DNA of 64,000 bases from Adiantum capillus-veneris (Eukaryota; Streptophyta; Polypodiopsida; Polypodiales; Pteridaceae). The notes under the pieces were generated by a model. That model was not told the origin of the DNA, searched no databases, and saw only the letters and a program-made list of their open reading frames with translations. Made by a program: the position numbers and the translations under genes. Positions 32,797 to 43,233 of the stretch are shown here, piece after piece (position 1 is the stretch's first letter; each line of letters begins with the position of its first letter). The stretch is taken from the NCBI GenBank assembly GCA_014529385.2, contig CM043963.1, forward strand, positions 103,026,912 through 103,090,911, read 5' to 3'.

Positions 32797-33157
32797 GTCT
32801 CCATAGACTGCAATGCCTGCATGAAGCGGGTGAAGAAAGCCCTCAATGGAATATAGGGTATTGTTGCCTTCACTCATGGTGGGCTCCGTCGATCCAAAAG
32901 TACTGGTGAAATGTCTTCAGAAGATAGGGAAGAAGGTGGATCTTCAGGGCGGCAAGAGTCACTACATCCCCGACAATGACCATCTAGACAACCTCTAGTC
33001 ATTCAACAGCAACTTCAAAGTTAGTAACAAGAGCAAGAACGGTCCAAAGGGCCAATTGCTGTCGTCAGATGTGGATGGAGATGAGGCATCGTCACCGCCG
33101 GAAGTTAACTCTCACATCTTTAGTGATGAGAATGCCAACTCTTGCCGAGTTATGTGA
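32797..33157 (+). pseudogene. Captured HIPP-type metal-binding gene fragment (CACTA-1)
   Basis: Translation gives a heavy-metal-associated (HMA) fold: 'VSIDCNACMKRVKKALNGI' with the CxxC metal site, then a second beta-alpha unit 'VDPKVLVKCLQKIGKKVDL'. A linker follows, ending 'FSDENANSCRVM' before a TGA (33155-33157). The terminal CRVM is a CaaX prenylation box, and the 'FSDEN..' tail is typical of heavy-metal-associated isoprenylated plant proteins. The fragment has a TAG after 'NGI', a one-base insertion near 32882 and a TAG near 32997. It lies in the same orientation as the transposase, upstream of it. No start codon or first exon is visible, so it is a captured 3' part of a host gene. Confidence 0.82.
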
Positions 33158-33288
33158 AAAATTATGTGTTAAATCAGTTTTAAGGTTCTTATAATCCCTG
33201 TTAGTTTAGTTCTTTGTTTTTAATATAACATAATTTACGTTAGATTTAGATTTTTGTTATATTAGATTAGACTTAGGTTTATTTAGGT

Positions 33289-33330
<42 letters not shown>

Positions 33331-33844
33331 GAAGAAGAGAGTTTTAACGTTGTAGGAAACTATCCCAAAAGACGTTAAAGATTAGGTTAGATGTAGACTT
33401 ACGTTAAATTAGATTTAGGTTTATTTTTAGTTAGATTTCCGTTTATTTAGATTTATGCTTATTTACGTTAGATCGAGTCCACGCAAGAATTACTTACGGT
33501 TTAGGGTTTAGAGTTAGACTAACAGTGAAAAGATCTACTGTGAAAAGATGTTAAGATGCTGTGAAGTGCTACAACTAGAGAAGAGGCAAAGGGGTTTTGT
33601 CCACTACATGCAGTATCATGTAGACGTGGGTCTGTAGATTTCTTGTACCCACAAATATAGGTATCGACCAATAAAGACGAGATTATAACCCGGTGGTTCT
33701 GATCTCTGTGCACCTCTAGACCGAGGTGTGCGGGGATTGGACATGACTAGACAATGTGAGGTAGAGAGAGAGAGAGAGATAAGACGAAGAATGCCAATAG
33801 AATATTAAATTTGTTGTCGAGGTTATAAGATTTTTATCCTCATT
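33158..33844 (+). other. CACTA-1 region between captured gene and transposase
   Basis: It holds 3' flanking sequence of the captured gene, a second AT-rich TTAGATTTAGG-type stretch with a (CA)n run (33290-33328), a 'ggtttagggtttagag' segment, and a short (GA)n run at 33763-33779 just before the transposase gene. In CACTA-2 the same (GA)n has grown to over 60 bases. No other gene is seen. Confidence 0.5.
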
Positions 33845-36800
33845 ATGAGTAGTGACGAGGATGTTTCACCGTCCAACCGAAACACCTATCTCTCAACGAG
33901 GGTCTTATGTCCTTGTAATCAATGCAAGCATGCTGATCGACGGACAAGACGTGTTTCTTTGCAGCACGTTCGCGAATTTGGCGAGTTCGATCCATCTATT
34001 ATAGATCGAGTTGTTGCCCATTATAACTCGTCGGACTGTGACGCTGGCCAACAAGCAGCAATCTTGCAACCCAATAGACATGTTCGCAGGCGCTTTGGTC
34101 AAGCAGCATATGTGAGGCCACAAGATGTAGCCTCTGACAGCTCGGGGGATGATCATGCAGAGCACATTCCCAACGAGGCAATGTTTGAGCCCGAGATTGA
34201 TGAAATGATCGAGACGATCATGGATTCAAAAAGGCTTATCTATGATGATATGAAAAGTGAAACCGATACGCCATTGTATAATGGAGCACGTATGTCTAGA
34301 TTGAAAGCACTCCTGGTTCTTCTCAACATGCAGGCAAAGTTTGGATGGAGTGACACTAGCGTCACAGCTCTTTTCAGGTGATCTATTACAATTAGTTTAC
34401 TTTAATAAAACTCTAAATGTATAATGATCTGATAGATTTTTACACGACTGTATAGTATTTTTATGTTGTGTAGATTGCTTAAAGAGCACATACTACCAGC
34501 TGACAATGTGATGCCAGATTCCCGAGATGAAGCAAGAAGATTTTGCGAAACTTGGGGATGGATTACAATTCTATCCACGCTTGTCCTAATGACTGCATTC
34601 TTTTCAGAGGGGAATACATAGACATGGAGAAGTGTCCGAAATGTGATTTCGAAAGATATCGAGTAGATCTCCACGGGACAAAAATTCCACAAAACGTTTT
34701 GCGACATTTTCCTCTGCTTCCTCGCATCAAGCATTTCTTCGAATGTAAGTCCATGGCCGCCCTAGCATCATGGCATGAGGAGAATAAATCTTCGGATGGT
34801 GTGCTACGAATTCCTGCAGATTGCGCAGCCTGGAAACATATAGATGAAACATGGTCGGATTTTGCCAGGGAAGCTCGAAATTTGCGCTTAGGCCTGGCTA
34901 TGGATGGCGTAAATCCATTTGGTCAAAGATCAACATCTTACAGTGTATGGCCCGTTGTCATCGTCAACTACAACATTCCCGCGTGGTTGACTACGAAGAA
35001 GGGGCACCTATGGCTAAGCTTGATTGTGCCAGGGCGATATAAAGTGGAGAATATGGATGTGTATCCTCGTCCACTATTGGAAGAGCTACAACAATTGTGG
35101 ATTGGCATAGAGGTGGTGGATATGAGCCGACACACAGGATGAACGGAATGCTTTGATCAGAGGCATTCTAATGTGGACCATGCATGACTATCCTGGGCTA
35201 ACAGAATGCTCAGGTGATCTATTGACACTCCTCACTCAGACACTGTAAATCTTGTTTTTTCCCATAGTTGATCTATTATCATGTGTATACATGCAGGGCT
35301 TCAAACAAGCGGATACAGAGCATGTGTCACATGTGGACCTAGACTGAATGCACGTAGGGTGCCCTCACTGAAGAAGCAAATCTACGAAGGTCATCAAGTG
35401 TATCTTCCAGAGAATCTTGTGTTACGCGACGGCTTTTTGGGAAGAGAGCCACCAAGGATGTCTGCACAAGCATGGTTAGAGAGAAAGGAGATGTGCGATG
35501 ACGGATTGCCTCCAGGGATGAAGAGACTATCTCTATGGTACGAGTTACCATACTGGCCCCGACTCATGATCAATCACTTGCTCGATCCAATGCACATATT
35601 CAAGAATGTGGGTAATCTACTATGGGACCATCTGACCGGCAAGAAAGATACTTTGGGAGCCAGAGTTGACCTTAGAAATGTGGATCGTATGGAGCAATAT
35701 TAGCCGCAAACAGCGTCTGATGGATCGATAAAACTCCCTAAAGCACCATGGATTTTCACAGGAGCCCAAGAACGCAAAGTAAAAGAGACCATTCGATCTT
35801 TGCGGACCCATACTGGCGTAATGCACTCGCTCCGAACGTGTTTTACTAAAGAAGGAAAGCTTACCGGTTTGAAGTCACACGATTGGCATAAAATGTGTCA
35901 GGTACGTTCATAGTGGACTTTAATATCATTGCTACCAACATTCATGTGCTTAAGATGGTTGCACAACCAATTGAAAAGCGCACAACAATGCGGTGACGAA
36001 GTGACTGAGGAAGAGTGGGAGTACTCTCGGGGTTGCGCGACCAAAGTAAGTTTGCAATGTACGACTAGCTAGTGACTTTATTTCTAAACGTTTGAACGGC
36101 CACTCATAATCTTTGTTCGTTGTAGTATAAGTCATACACAGCAGCATGGTGTAAAGGTCGACATTTTAGGGTGGAACGGATCGACAAAAAGCGTTTTACT
36201 CAAGATTGTGGAATCATGGCAAAATTTGAACAGTCTAGTCGACGACGTTCCTCTGACGCAGATCCTGTTGTGGTGGAACTCACTTGCTTCGGCATGCTAC
36301 AAGAGATTTTGAGGATCGATTACAGAGGATTTTTTGTCGACTTGTTCAACGTGCAATGGTTCAAGATAATCATGGAGGGTCGCAACGCTACTGTGCGTAG
36401 AGGAGAGTCTGGTTTTCTTGAGGTGGATTCTACTAAGAAATGGACTCACCCAAGAGACACTTTCGTACTACCCGAGCATTGTGAACAAGTAAGTATGTAA
36501 AGAGTTAACATCCCCCTTTTACAAGTTATGTGCTTGAAAGCTCTCATGTAAGTTATGTGGCTCTGGCAGGTAATATTTCATCCTACAAAGTCTACATCAA
36601 ACTGGTGGTACGTCATAGAGGTAGCCCCTTGTAGTGCAAGGATGTATGAAGGCTACCATGTGCCAATCACAACGGCATCAATGGAGGAGATCAGAGAAGA
36701 TGCTCAATCAGAAGCCGCTGCGGTGGTGCCAGACGAGCATCAAGATGCTACTACTCTATATGGGGTGCATGCAGAGTAGCTACAAAATGAAACAGAGGAT

Positions 36801-36878
36801 ATGTGTTTAAACGGAGAGCTCTATATAGATATAGGAAGTTATGCTGAGTTATGCGAGGATGAGAGAGAGATCTCTTAA
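33845..36878 (+). pseudogene. TNP2-type transposase gene, broken (CACTA-1)
   Basis: This is the main DDE transposase. Exon 1 (33845-34377) has a transposase-associated Cys motif ('LCPCNQCKH') and joins exon 2 at 34474 across a GT-AG intron. The Transposase_21 region follows: 'IHACPNDCILFRGEY', 'MDGVNPFGQ' (probable catalytic Asp), 'GYRACVTCGP' and 'LLDPMHIFKNV'. A one-base deletion near 34537 shifts the frame against CACTA-2. There are further breaks near 35142, a TAG at 35701-35703 shared with CACTA-2, and a TAG at 36777-36779. The DUF4218 region is deleted at about 35930. The DUF4216 part (36120-36490: 'GMLQEILRIDYRGFFVDLF', 'WTHPRDTFVLPEHCEQV') is kept. Confidence 0.88.
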
Positions 36879-37150
36879 AGCCACAAATATTGTATTTGAA
36901 CAATTTTGCTCCGTGTTGTAAAAGCTCTGGCTCTCTAAGTACCTTCCATGGTGTATAACGCTCTTTTCTACTCGTGCTCACATCTTTTGATTGAAAATTT
37001 TGAGTTTTCGACTTGCCTCTTCTATCACTCAATTCATTGCGTCATTGTATTTATATGCGTCATTACGTCATTGTATTTAATGGTCTTTGCGTCATTGTCT
37101 ACTCTATTCATTCAATATTAAGTTTAAATATTCGTGTGTTTAATGCAGGT

Positions 37151-38454
37151 ATGGATAATGAGGAGTTTCTTTCTTCTTTGTCACCGCAGCAGAGACAGTG
37201 GTATGTGGAGCGTCATCGCTCTGGCGCATCATCGCGGGTTCCTACTCCATCCGCATCTCCCTCTCTTTCAGAGCATTCGGCACGCTCCGAAGCTTCGGTG
37301 TCGACAAGACAATCTTCACACTCGTTTAGACACCGGCGCTCTAGTGGTGGCGGTGGCGGTTGTTGTGGGGATTCCGATGCCTCCACACCGCCTCGTGTTC
37401 GCCGAGGCTCTTTACCCTCCCCTTCTTTGCCTGCCCCCACACCAACCACAGCATCGCCATCTACGCCAGGTTTTGCGCGGCTGACTGTTCCTAGCAGCTA
37501 CACACCTCTACCTACTCTGCCAGGAGCCACCCCACTCGACACTCCTCGCTTCGGGGCCCAGACGTCGGTGGAGACACCTGACGTCCGTACCCCCATCGAC
37601 ACGCCGCTAGAGACCCCTGTCGAGACACCCAGGTTCACGCGTCACCGGCCAGAGGGCTTGCCTTACTCCGTCGACTTCAGTGGCGGCATCATCATGGATG
37701 ATGACGGCAAGAAGGTGATCTCGCGCATGCGTGGTCTTTGCTCTCAGCTGTTTAGACACTACACACTAAACAAATGGAGTGAAGTACCAAGTGATTTAAA
37801 AGCCAGAGTCATCAGCATACTTCATGTTGAGTTTCCCGTTCCAACACGGGATCAACGCTTCAATGAAGACCTCATGAAGATTCGAATGCGCGAATACTGC
37901 AAACACAAGCGTTCCCAAGTGCAAAAAGCAATCAAGCATGGGTGGAACAGGCCAGATTGGCTGGCCAAAGAAGATTGGAAGAATGCGAAGAAAGCAGCGC
38001 ACGAGAATCCCGACAAGTGGAAGAACCAAAAGGATGTAGCCAGAGCGCGAGTAGAGGCAGGGAGCTCACACCACTTGGGGAGCGGTGTATGGACATCATT
38101 TGAGGCCGATTTTGTAAGTGTTTTCGCATTGCTCTTTATGTTCGATAGTTTAGGGTTTATGAGTTTTTTAATTCTAACATAATGAAATCTTTGTATGTTT
38201 TGACAGTGGTCGATGACAGGACGTGATCCCACACCATACGAGCGCGAGTACGCAGGCAGGAAGGGCTTAAACGCCCTGATGGACATTCTCAGTTCTCGCG
38301 GCGGCATGGTTAGTATTAGGGTTTACTCTTTTCTATTTTTTGTATTGTTTTATAAATGTCGTTATATGTTTATACTTACTGAAAGCTGTCTTATTGTCTT
38401 TTTTTGCAGAATCCGACAGATACGCCGCTTGGACGCGATGAGACGTCTGACTAG
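37151..38454 (+). CDS. Second CACTA gene (TnpA/Transposase_24-like), intact
   Basis: Three exons (37151-38113, 38207-38308, 38410-38454) with GT-AG introns give a 369-residue protein without stops. Residues 1-200 are Ser/Pro/Thr-rich with repeated 'TP' units ('VETPDVRTPIDTPLETPVET') and a Gly run. The C-terminal 170 residues are basic and alpha-helical in appearance ('RMREYCKHKRSQVQKAIKHG', 'RPDWLAKEDW', 'DVARARVEAGSSHHLGSG'), the pattern of plant En/Spm Transposase_24 proteins. It probably binds the subterminal repeats. I chose the ATG at 37151 because CACTA-2 has the same start and the upstream sequence diverges from coding style. Confidence 0.8.
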
Positions 38455-38820
38455 ACGACGTCAGTTTAGCCGTAGCTAGATAGCATTAGTTTAGGGTTTC
38501 TCATAGCTTATGTATCATGAGACGGATTTTATACGTCTTTTTGAACCATGTATATTATTACATTTGTCACCGCAGTTCATTTTGCCAATCAATTCTTTAT
38601 GCCTATGATGTTGTACAATTGTCATTATTACATTTGCCAATCAATTCATTTTGCCTATGATGTGTACAATTGTCAATTTTACGCTTGTCAATTTTGCAAA
38701 CAATGCGTCTTGTGGGTGACTATTTTGGGTCTATTATCTACCCTTGCACTTTTTCTAAAAAGTGAATCAAGTACAATATGGTTGATGGGTGGCAGGGCAT
38801 TCAATGCCCTGTCACCAAAA
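38455..38820 (+). other. 3' untranslated region of CACTA-1 second gene
   Basis: An AT-rich sequence with diverged direct repeats of 'cattttgccaatcaattc' and 'tgcctatgatgt.gtacaattgtcatt' (38565-38700). No coding sequence is seen. Confidence 0.5.
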
Positions 38821-39066
38821 AAAATTCTCTCGGGCGTCGCTATAACCGTCGCTATTTATGGCTCTAGAGCGTCGCTATAAGCGTCGCTATAACCGTTGCT
38901 ATGACCGTTGCTATGAGCGTCTCTATATAGCGACGCATATAGCGACGCCTATAGCGTCACATATAGCGACGCTATTAGAGACGGTTTTAGCGACGCCGGG
39001 GGTTATAAAGACCCAGTGTATTTCCGTCGCTAACAGTGTCACAAGAGCACACAACGTCTTGTAGTG
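38820..39066. repeat. 3' subterminal repeat block and terminus of CACTA-1
   Basis: About seven direct copies of GCGTCGCTAT-like 10-mers (38834-38925) are followed by about four inverted copies (ATAGCGACGC and variants, 38930-38998), then GTCTTGTAGTG. The head-to-head order makes the block largely palindromic. These are the expected binding sites of the second CACTA protein. Confidence 0.85.
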
Positions 39067-39625
39067 TCTACCCCTTCTTGGAATGATCACAAGCTTCCTA
39101 ACTCCCGACATTGCTATGTTGAGATGGATTGCCTACATAAAGTCCCATAATCCAAAATTCAAGCATATTACAGGGAAAGATAATCCAATTGCGGATATAC
39201 TTTCAAGAGCAAGGTATGCAAATGAAGAAGACATGGTTGTCGAGGGCGATGATATAGGCACACAGTTCTATAGTATCTCTCATGCCAAGGGTGATCATGT
39301 TTGTCTATCAAATGCACTTGAGTCATTTACAGAGGACCTATATCAAGGTGACTGGTTGCTCATTGGACGCTATCTAAGCACTTTGAAAAGGCAAGAAGGG
39401 TGGACTGATCAAGAGTTCAAAAGAATACAGAGAAAAGCCTATGGATACTTTTTGAAAGATTGGTACTTATGGAAGCGTCCAAAACAAAGAAATGAAATGC
39501 CGTTGAGAGTTGTGAATGATAAGGACACTCAAAACAAGCTTATGAAAAAGTTTCATGAGAGTCTTTATGTTGGACATAGAGGCGTATGGGCCACCTTTAC
39601 TAAAATGAAAGAGAGGTATTGGTGA
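39067..39625 (+). pseudogene. RNase H 3' half and integrase N-terminus of element D
   Basis: The frame resumes after CACTA-1 with 'MLRWIAYIKSHNPKFKHITGKDNPIADILSRARY', the end of RNase H. It continues through a linker to the integrase zinc finger: 'MKKFHESLYVGHRGVWATFTKMKERYW' (about 39540-39622), holding the His pair. The Cys pair (CETC) follows at about 39654 in the next frame. A one-base shift after 'ERYW' separates the two. Confidence 0.8.
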
Positions 39626-39629
39626 AGAT

Positions 39630-40598
39630 GTGTCTCACTTTGTGGAGTCTTGTGAAACCTGTCAAATGTATTCAAATACACGTCATCGTCATGGGTTGCG
39701 CTCTACTTACCCATTGGCCAACCACTATAAGTGGGTAGTAGATCTCATTACAATGACATTGGGCTTATGGAAAATGAGATACATAGTGCTTGCACGGGAA
39801 GATTTAACCAACCAATTTGAAGGTCGTACTCTAAGAACAAAAAGCACAAAAGGGGTATGTAAGTTCCTCTTAGATTATGTAATTAGCCGTTATGGCTGTG
39901 TTGGGAAAATAACAACGGATAGGGGTGAGTTGGATGCGACAAAGCAAGGGAGTTTTTCTCTAGGTTGGGCATTAAACTTGCTCTCACTACTACATATGAT
40001 CCTGCGGGACGTGGTAAATCAAAGTGTGGGCATCATCCTATTATTAAATCTTTGGCTAAGGCCTGCAAAGGTGAAATGGGAGATTGGCCTACGTTATTGC
40101 CTTATGCTTTATGGGCTGATCGTACAACTCATAGCAGTTACTTGTTATATGCCTTTTAAGTTGATGTATGGTCAGAAACCTATAATGTCAATTGAGGATG
40201 TAGTTCCCACATGGAATGTATTTCCTTGGGAAGATGGAATGATTAGGGAGGACCTTCTTGCTTTGCGCATACAACAGTTAGAAAAAATGCCCCAAGATAT
40301 TGAGATTGTAGTAGCACGATTGAAAGATGATAGATTTGATAAGAGGCATAGGCTTAGACCCAAAGTTATTGAGGAAGGTGATTGGGTGTTGGTGTACGAT
40401 AGTAGTCTTGAAAACCAACATTCAACAATAAGACAACTTTTAAACAGATGGTTTGGTCCTTATGTGGTTCAGCACGTACATGGGAATGCAACTTATATCT
40501 TGCATGAGTTAGATGGGACAAAAATGAAGATTCCCATTGTAGGGAAAAGAATAAAGTTATTCAAAAGAAGAGGTGATACAGATCCCTTTGATTCATAG
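39630..40598 (+). pseudogene. Integrase core and C-terminus of element D
   Basis: An open frame of 322 codons contains the Cys pair 'CETCQM', the core start 'WVVDLITMTLG' (first Asp), 'IVLAREDLTNQFEGR' and 'YGCVGKITTDRGELDA' (second Asp). Between about 39940 and 40150 the proper coding sense is in another frame ('MGIKLALTTTYDPAGRGK'). Two compensating frameshifts therefore scramble the third catalytic residue while leaving a long open frame. The C-terminal part has 'EEGDWVLVYDSS', 'NRWFGPYVV' and 'YILHELDG', the usual integrase C-terminal domain. Confidence 0.8.
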
Positions 40599-40752
40599 GA
40601 TAGTCACAATGAAGGCTATGATGAAAACGTTATGGATGTGGATGATGCATTAGAATTTGATGGAAGTGATGATGAGATCGATATGTGTGTTGACTTAAAT
40701 GAAGATTGAACCTGCAAAAGATATCTGTGGCACATGCAAGAGGATCTGCAGG

Positions 40753-40766
40753 TTTAGAGGGGTGGA
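40753..40766 (+). promoter_or_regulatory. Polypurine tract of element D
   Basis: Purine-rich TTTAGAGGGGTGGA is directly followed by TGTCATGCTG, a plausible LTR start. Confidence 0.6.
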
Positions 40767-41018
40767 TGTCATGCTGTGGCACGTGCATGATGTGAAACTA
40801 AAATATCTACCTCACTCTCAATGCTTTTCTTATGTGGGACCGAATGCTATAATGTACATAGTGTGATATATGCAAAAATAGATGCCATGGTTGCAGTCGT
40901 ATACATACCCTCTCTGGTAGACAAGGCCCTAGATGTGGCACTATGCAATGATTTTTCACATAAATATATGCCTATTTTTCTTTAGAAATGTACAAATTTC
41001 AAGTGTATCAAAGTGGCA
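40767..41018 (+). repeat. Truncated 3' LTR of element D
   Basis: This 252-base stretch starts TGTCATGCTGTGGC after the polypurine tract and ends where the LTR of element G begins. No 5' copy exists in the window. The G insertion or a deletion probably cut it short. Confidence 0.5.
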
Positions 41019-41595
41019 TGTAGGTACAACCAAACTGTGTCGATCTATGGAAGTGCACCAAGTCGAGGCATGGCAGATTGCAGGAAAATGGCAAAGACCT
41101 TGAGCAGATATTTGATGGAGCCAGGAGCCAGATACACCAAGTTGGAGCACTCGCTAGTCAAAACTGCGATTGTTTTTTGCTATCACACATGGTAGGAGCA
41201 TATGCTTATATCACAAGGTTGGGAACGAGGCAAGGGGTGTTGGATGCAGGTATCATCAAGTTTGTGATATGGGATTTGGGGCAAGCTGTCTGCACGACAC
41301 TCGAATATCTAGATGTGTATGCCAAATGTGGCTTCTAGCAGAGCGAGGATGGCTTTCCACCATATAGGTCGAGGTGCTCAAAGGTAATAGAGAATGATGG
41401 ATACCTCTATCTGATGGTGCCGTAGTGTGTACAAAATGGCGGCTCCATTCCGGCAACCATAAGGTCATGTTATAAGGCTTTGTGCTAAGCATAGCTTGAA
41501 AGCGGAGTCGACGAGCAACAGATGGGCAAGGAGAGCACCAGCTGGGAGTTTTTCATGGAAAGTCGGGGCCAGAGAGGAGAGTTGAGGGAGGCATG
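41019..41595 (+). repeat. Element G first LTR, left part
   Basis: It starts TGTAGGTACAACC and is clearly related to 52864-52912 plus 62791-63095, the second G LTR. The match breaks off near 41372; the remaining 224 bases have no counterpart in the second LTR. CACTA-2 inserted at 41596 after ATG. The single TCGAG at 41063-41067 is the empty-site form of the place where element H inserted in the other LTR. Confidence 0.75.
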
Positions 41596-41715
41596 CACTA
41601 CAAGAGGCTATTCATATTAGCGACGCTCACACAGCGCGCTCAAAAAAAAAAATTCCCGGTGTTGCTATGAGCGTCGCAAATTTACAAGTAAATTTGCGAC
41701 ACTCATAGCGACGCC
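41596..41715. repeat. 5' terminal and subterminal repeats of CACTA-2
   Basis: The terminal CACTACAAGAGG is followed by AGCGACGC-type motifs and a 14-base inverted repeat starting at 41671 (one mismatch in the right arm, GACAC for GACGC). The layout is the same as in CACTA-1. Confidence 0.85.
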
Positions 41716-41805
41716 GAATGGGCTAAAAAAAATAACAGAGAGCGCCCAAAAACTCAGATCTCAGATTTGAGTTTTTCAGCGCCCTCAAGCAAGGAGCAGG
41801 TAACG

Positions 41806-41809
<4 letters not shown>

Positions 41810-41848
<39 letters not shown>

Positions 41849-41850
41849 CT

Positions 41851-41888
<38 letters not shown>

Positions 41889-41958
41889 ACACGAGGAGAG
41901 GAAGGAGAGCCAGGTATGCTCCTTCCCTCTCCTCACTCTCATGTTCCCTTCCCCTCTT

Positions 41959-42014
<56 letters not shown>

Positions 42015-42029
42015 AGCACACACAGTGTT

Positions 42030-42095
<66 letters not shown>

Positions 42096-42330
42096 TACAA
42101 ACATAAATAAAAATGCACACACATACATAAACAAAGAATGCACAGACACATTCAGAGAGGAAAAGAGAGAGAGAGCATGCATAAACAAAAAACGCACACA
42201 TTGAGAGAGGAAAAGAGAGAGAGAACATGCATAAACAAAAAACGCACACATTGAGAGAGGAAAAGAGAGAGAAAACATGCATAAACCAAAAAACGCACAC
42301 ACATTGAGAGAGAAAGAGAGAGAAACTAAT
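41810..42330. repeat. Microsatellites and 50-bp minisatellite in CACTA-2
   Basis: (CT)n at 41811-41845, (CA)n at 41852-41892, (CT)n and (CA)n at 41965-42015, an expanded (GA)n at 42034-42092, then four tandem units of about 50 bases to 42330. Long open frames on both strands here are simple-sequence artefacts. Confidence 0.9.
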
Positions 42331-42709
42331 TTAACGTCGTAGGAAACTAATTAAAATTAAAAGACCTAAAGATCTAGCCGACGAGGAGTTGAACTCAAGA
42401 CCTATTATTCAAGAGGGAAATGGCATAACCAATCTATCATACTTGGCATGGGTGATAGAAAGGTTATACCATTTATCTCTTTTTATTGGCACACACATCC
42501 ACACACGCGCACACACATTGGAAGAAGAGAGTTATAACGTCGTAGGAAACTATCCTAAAAGACGTTAAAGATTAGGTTAGATGTAGACTTACGTTAAATT
42601 AGATTCAGGTTTATTTAAGTTAAATTAGATTAGATTTAGGTTTATTTTTAGTTAGATTTACGTTTATTTATGCTAGATTTAGATTTATGTTATATTAGAT
42701 TAGATTTAG
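42331..42709 (+). other. CACTA-2 leader, AT-rich, no gene
   Basis: The counterpart of 32411-32796 in CACTA-1, with the same TTAGATTTAGG-rich sequence and terminal ATTTAG before the captured gene. No gene is seen. Confidence 0.45.
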
Positions 42710-43062
42710 GTCTCCATAGACTGCGATGCCTGCATGAAGCAACTGAAGAAAGCCCTCAATGGAATATAGGGTATTGCTGCCTTCACTCATGGTGGGTCCG
42801 TCGATCCAAAAGTACTGGTGAAATGTCTTCAGAAGATAGGGAAGAAGGTGGATCTTCAGGGCGGCAAGAGTCACTACATCCCCGACATCTAGACAACCTC
42901 TAGTCATTCAACAGCAACTTCAAAGTTAGTAACAAGAGCAAGAACGGTCCAAAGGGCCAATTGCTGTCATCAGATGTGGATGGAGATGAGGCAGCGTCAC
43001 CGCCGGAAGTTAACTCTCACATCTTTAGTGATGAGAATGCCAACTCTTGCCGAGTTATGTGA
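42710..43062 (+). pseudogene. Captured HIPP-type metal-binding gene fragment (CACTA-2)
   Basis: This is the same captured fragment as in CACTA-1. Here the first HMA unit ('VSIDCDACMKQLKKALNGI', CxxC intact) and the second ('GSVDPKVLVKCLQKIGKKVDL') are in one frame, interrupted only by the TAG after 'NGI', which CACTA-1 shares. An 8-base deletion near 42886 removes part of the linker that CACTA-1 keeps, and a TAG follows. The tail again ends CRVM before a TGA (43060-43062). The shared TAG shows that the copy was already disrupted before the two elements separated. Parent gene: a plant HIPP family member, not identified further. Confidence 0.82.
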
Positions 43063-43193
43063 AAAATTATGTGTTAAATCAGTTTTAAGGTTCTTATAAT
43101 CCCTGTTAGTTTAGTTCTTTGTTTTTAATATAACATAATTTACGTTAGATTTAGATTTATGTTATATTAGATTAGACATAGGTTTATTTAGGT

Positions 43194-43233
<40 letters not shown>

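Larger units (their letters stand above)
31741..39066 (+). mobile_element. CACTA-1, En/Spm transposon nested in element D
   Basis: This 7,326-base DNA transposon has ends CACTACAAGAGGC and GTCTTGTAGTG (10 bases perfectly inverted, then one mismatch) and the 3-base target duplication TCT (31738-31740 and 39067-39069), both hallmarks of the CACTA superfamily. Inside are subterminal AGCGACGC repeats, microsatellites, a captured HIPP gene fragment, a broken TNP2 transposase gene and an intact second gene. It has the same overall structure as CACTA-2, 2.5 kb downstream. It split the RNase H of element D. Confidence 0.96.

Noticed and set aside
33480-33520. Telomere-like TTTAGGG words
   Set aside because: Only two or three copies (ggtttagggtttagag) with no tandem run; common in plant AT-rich DNA.
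37213-37449. Minus-strand open frame opposite the second CACTA gene
   Set aside because: It is a shadow of the GC-rich Pro/Ser coding region on the plus strand; the plus frame has matching introns in both copies.
41754-42302. 182-codon minus-strand open frame in CACTA-2
   Set aside because: The same simple-sequence artefact as in CACTA-1.
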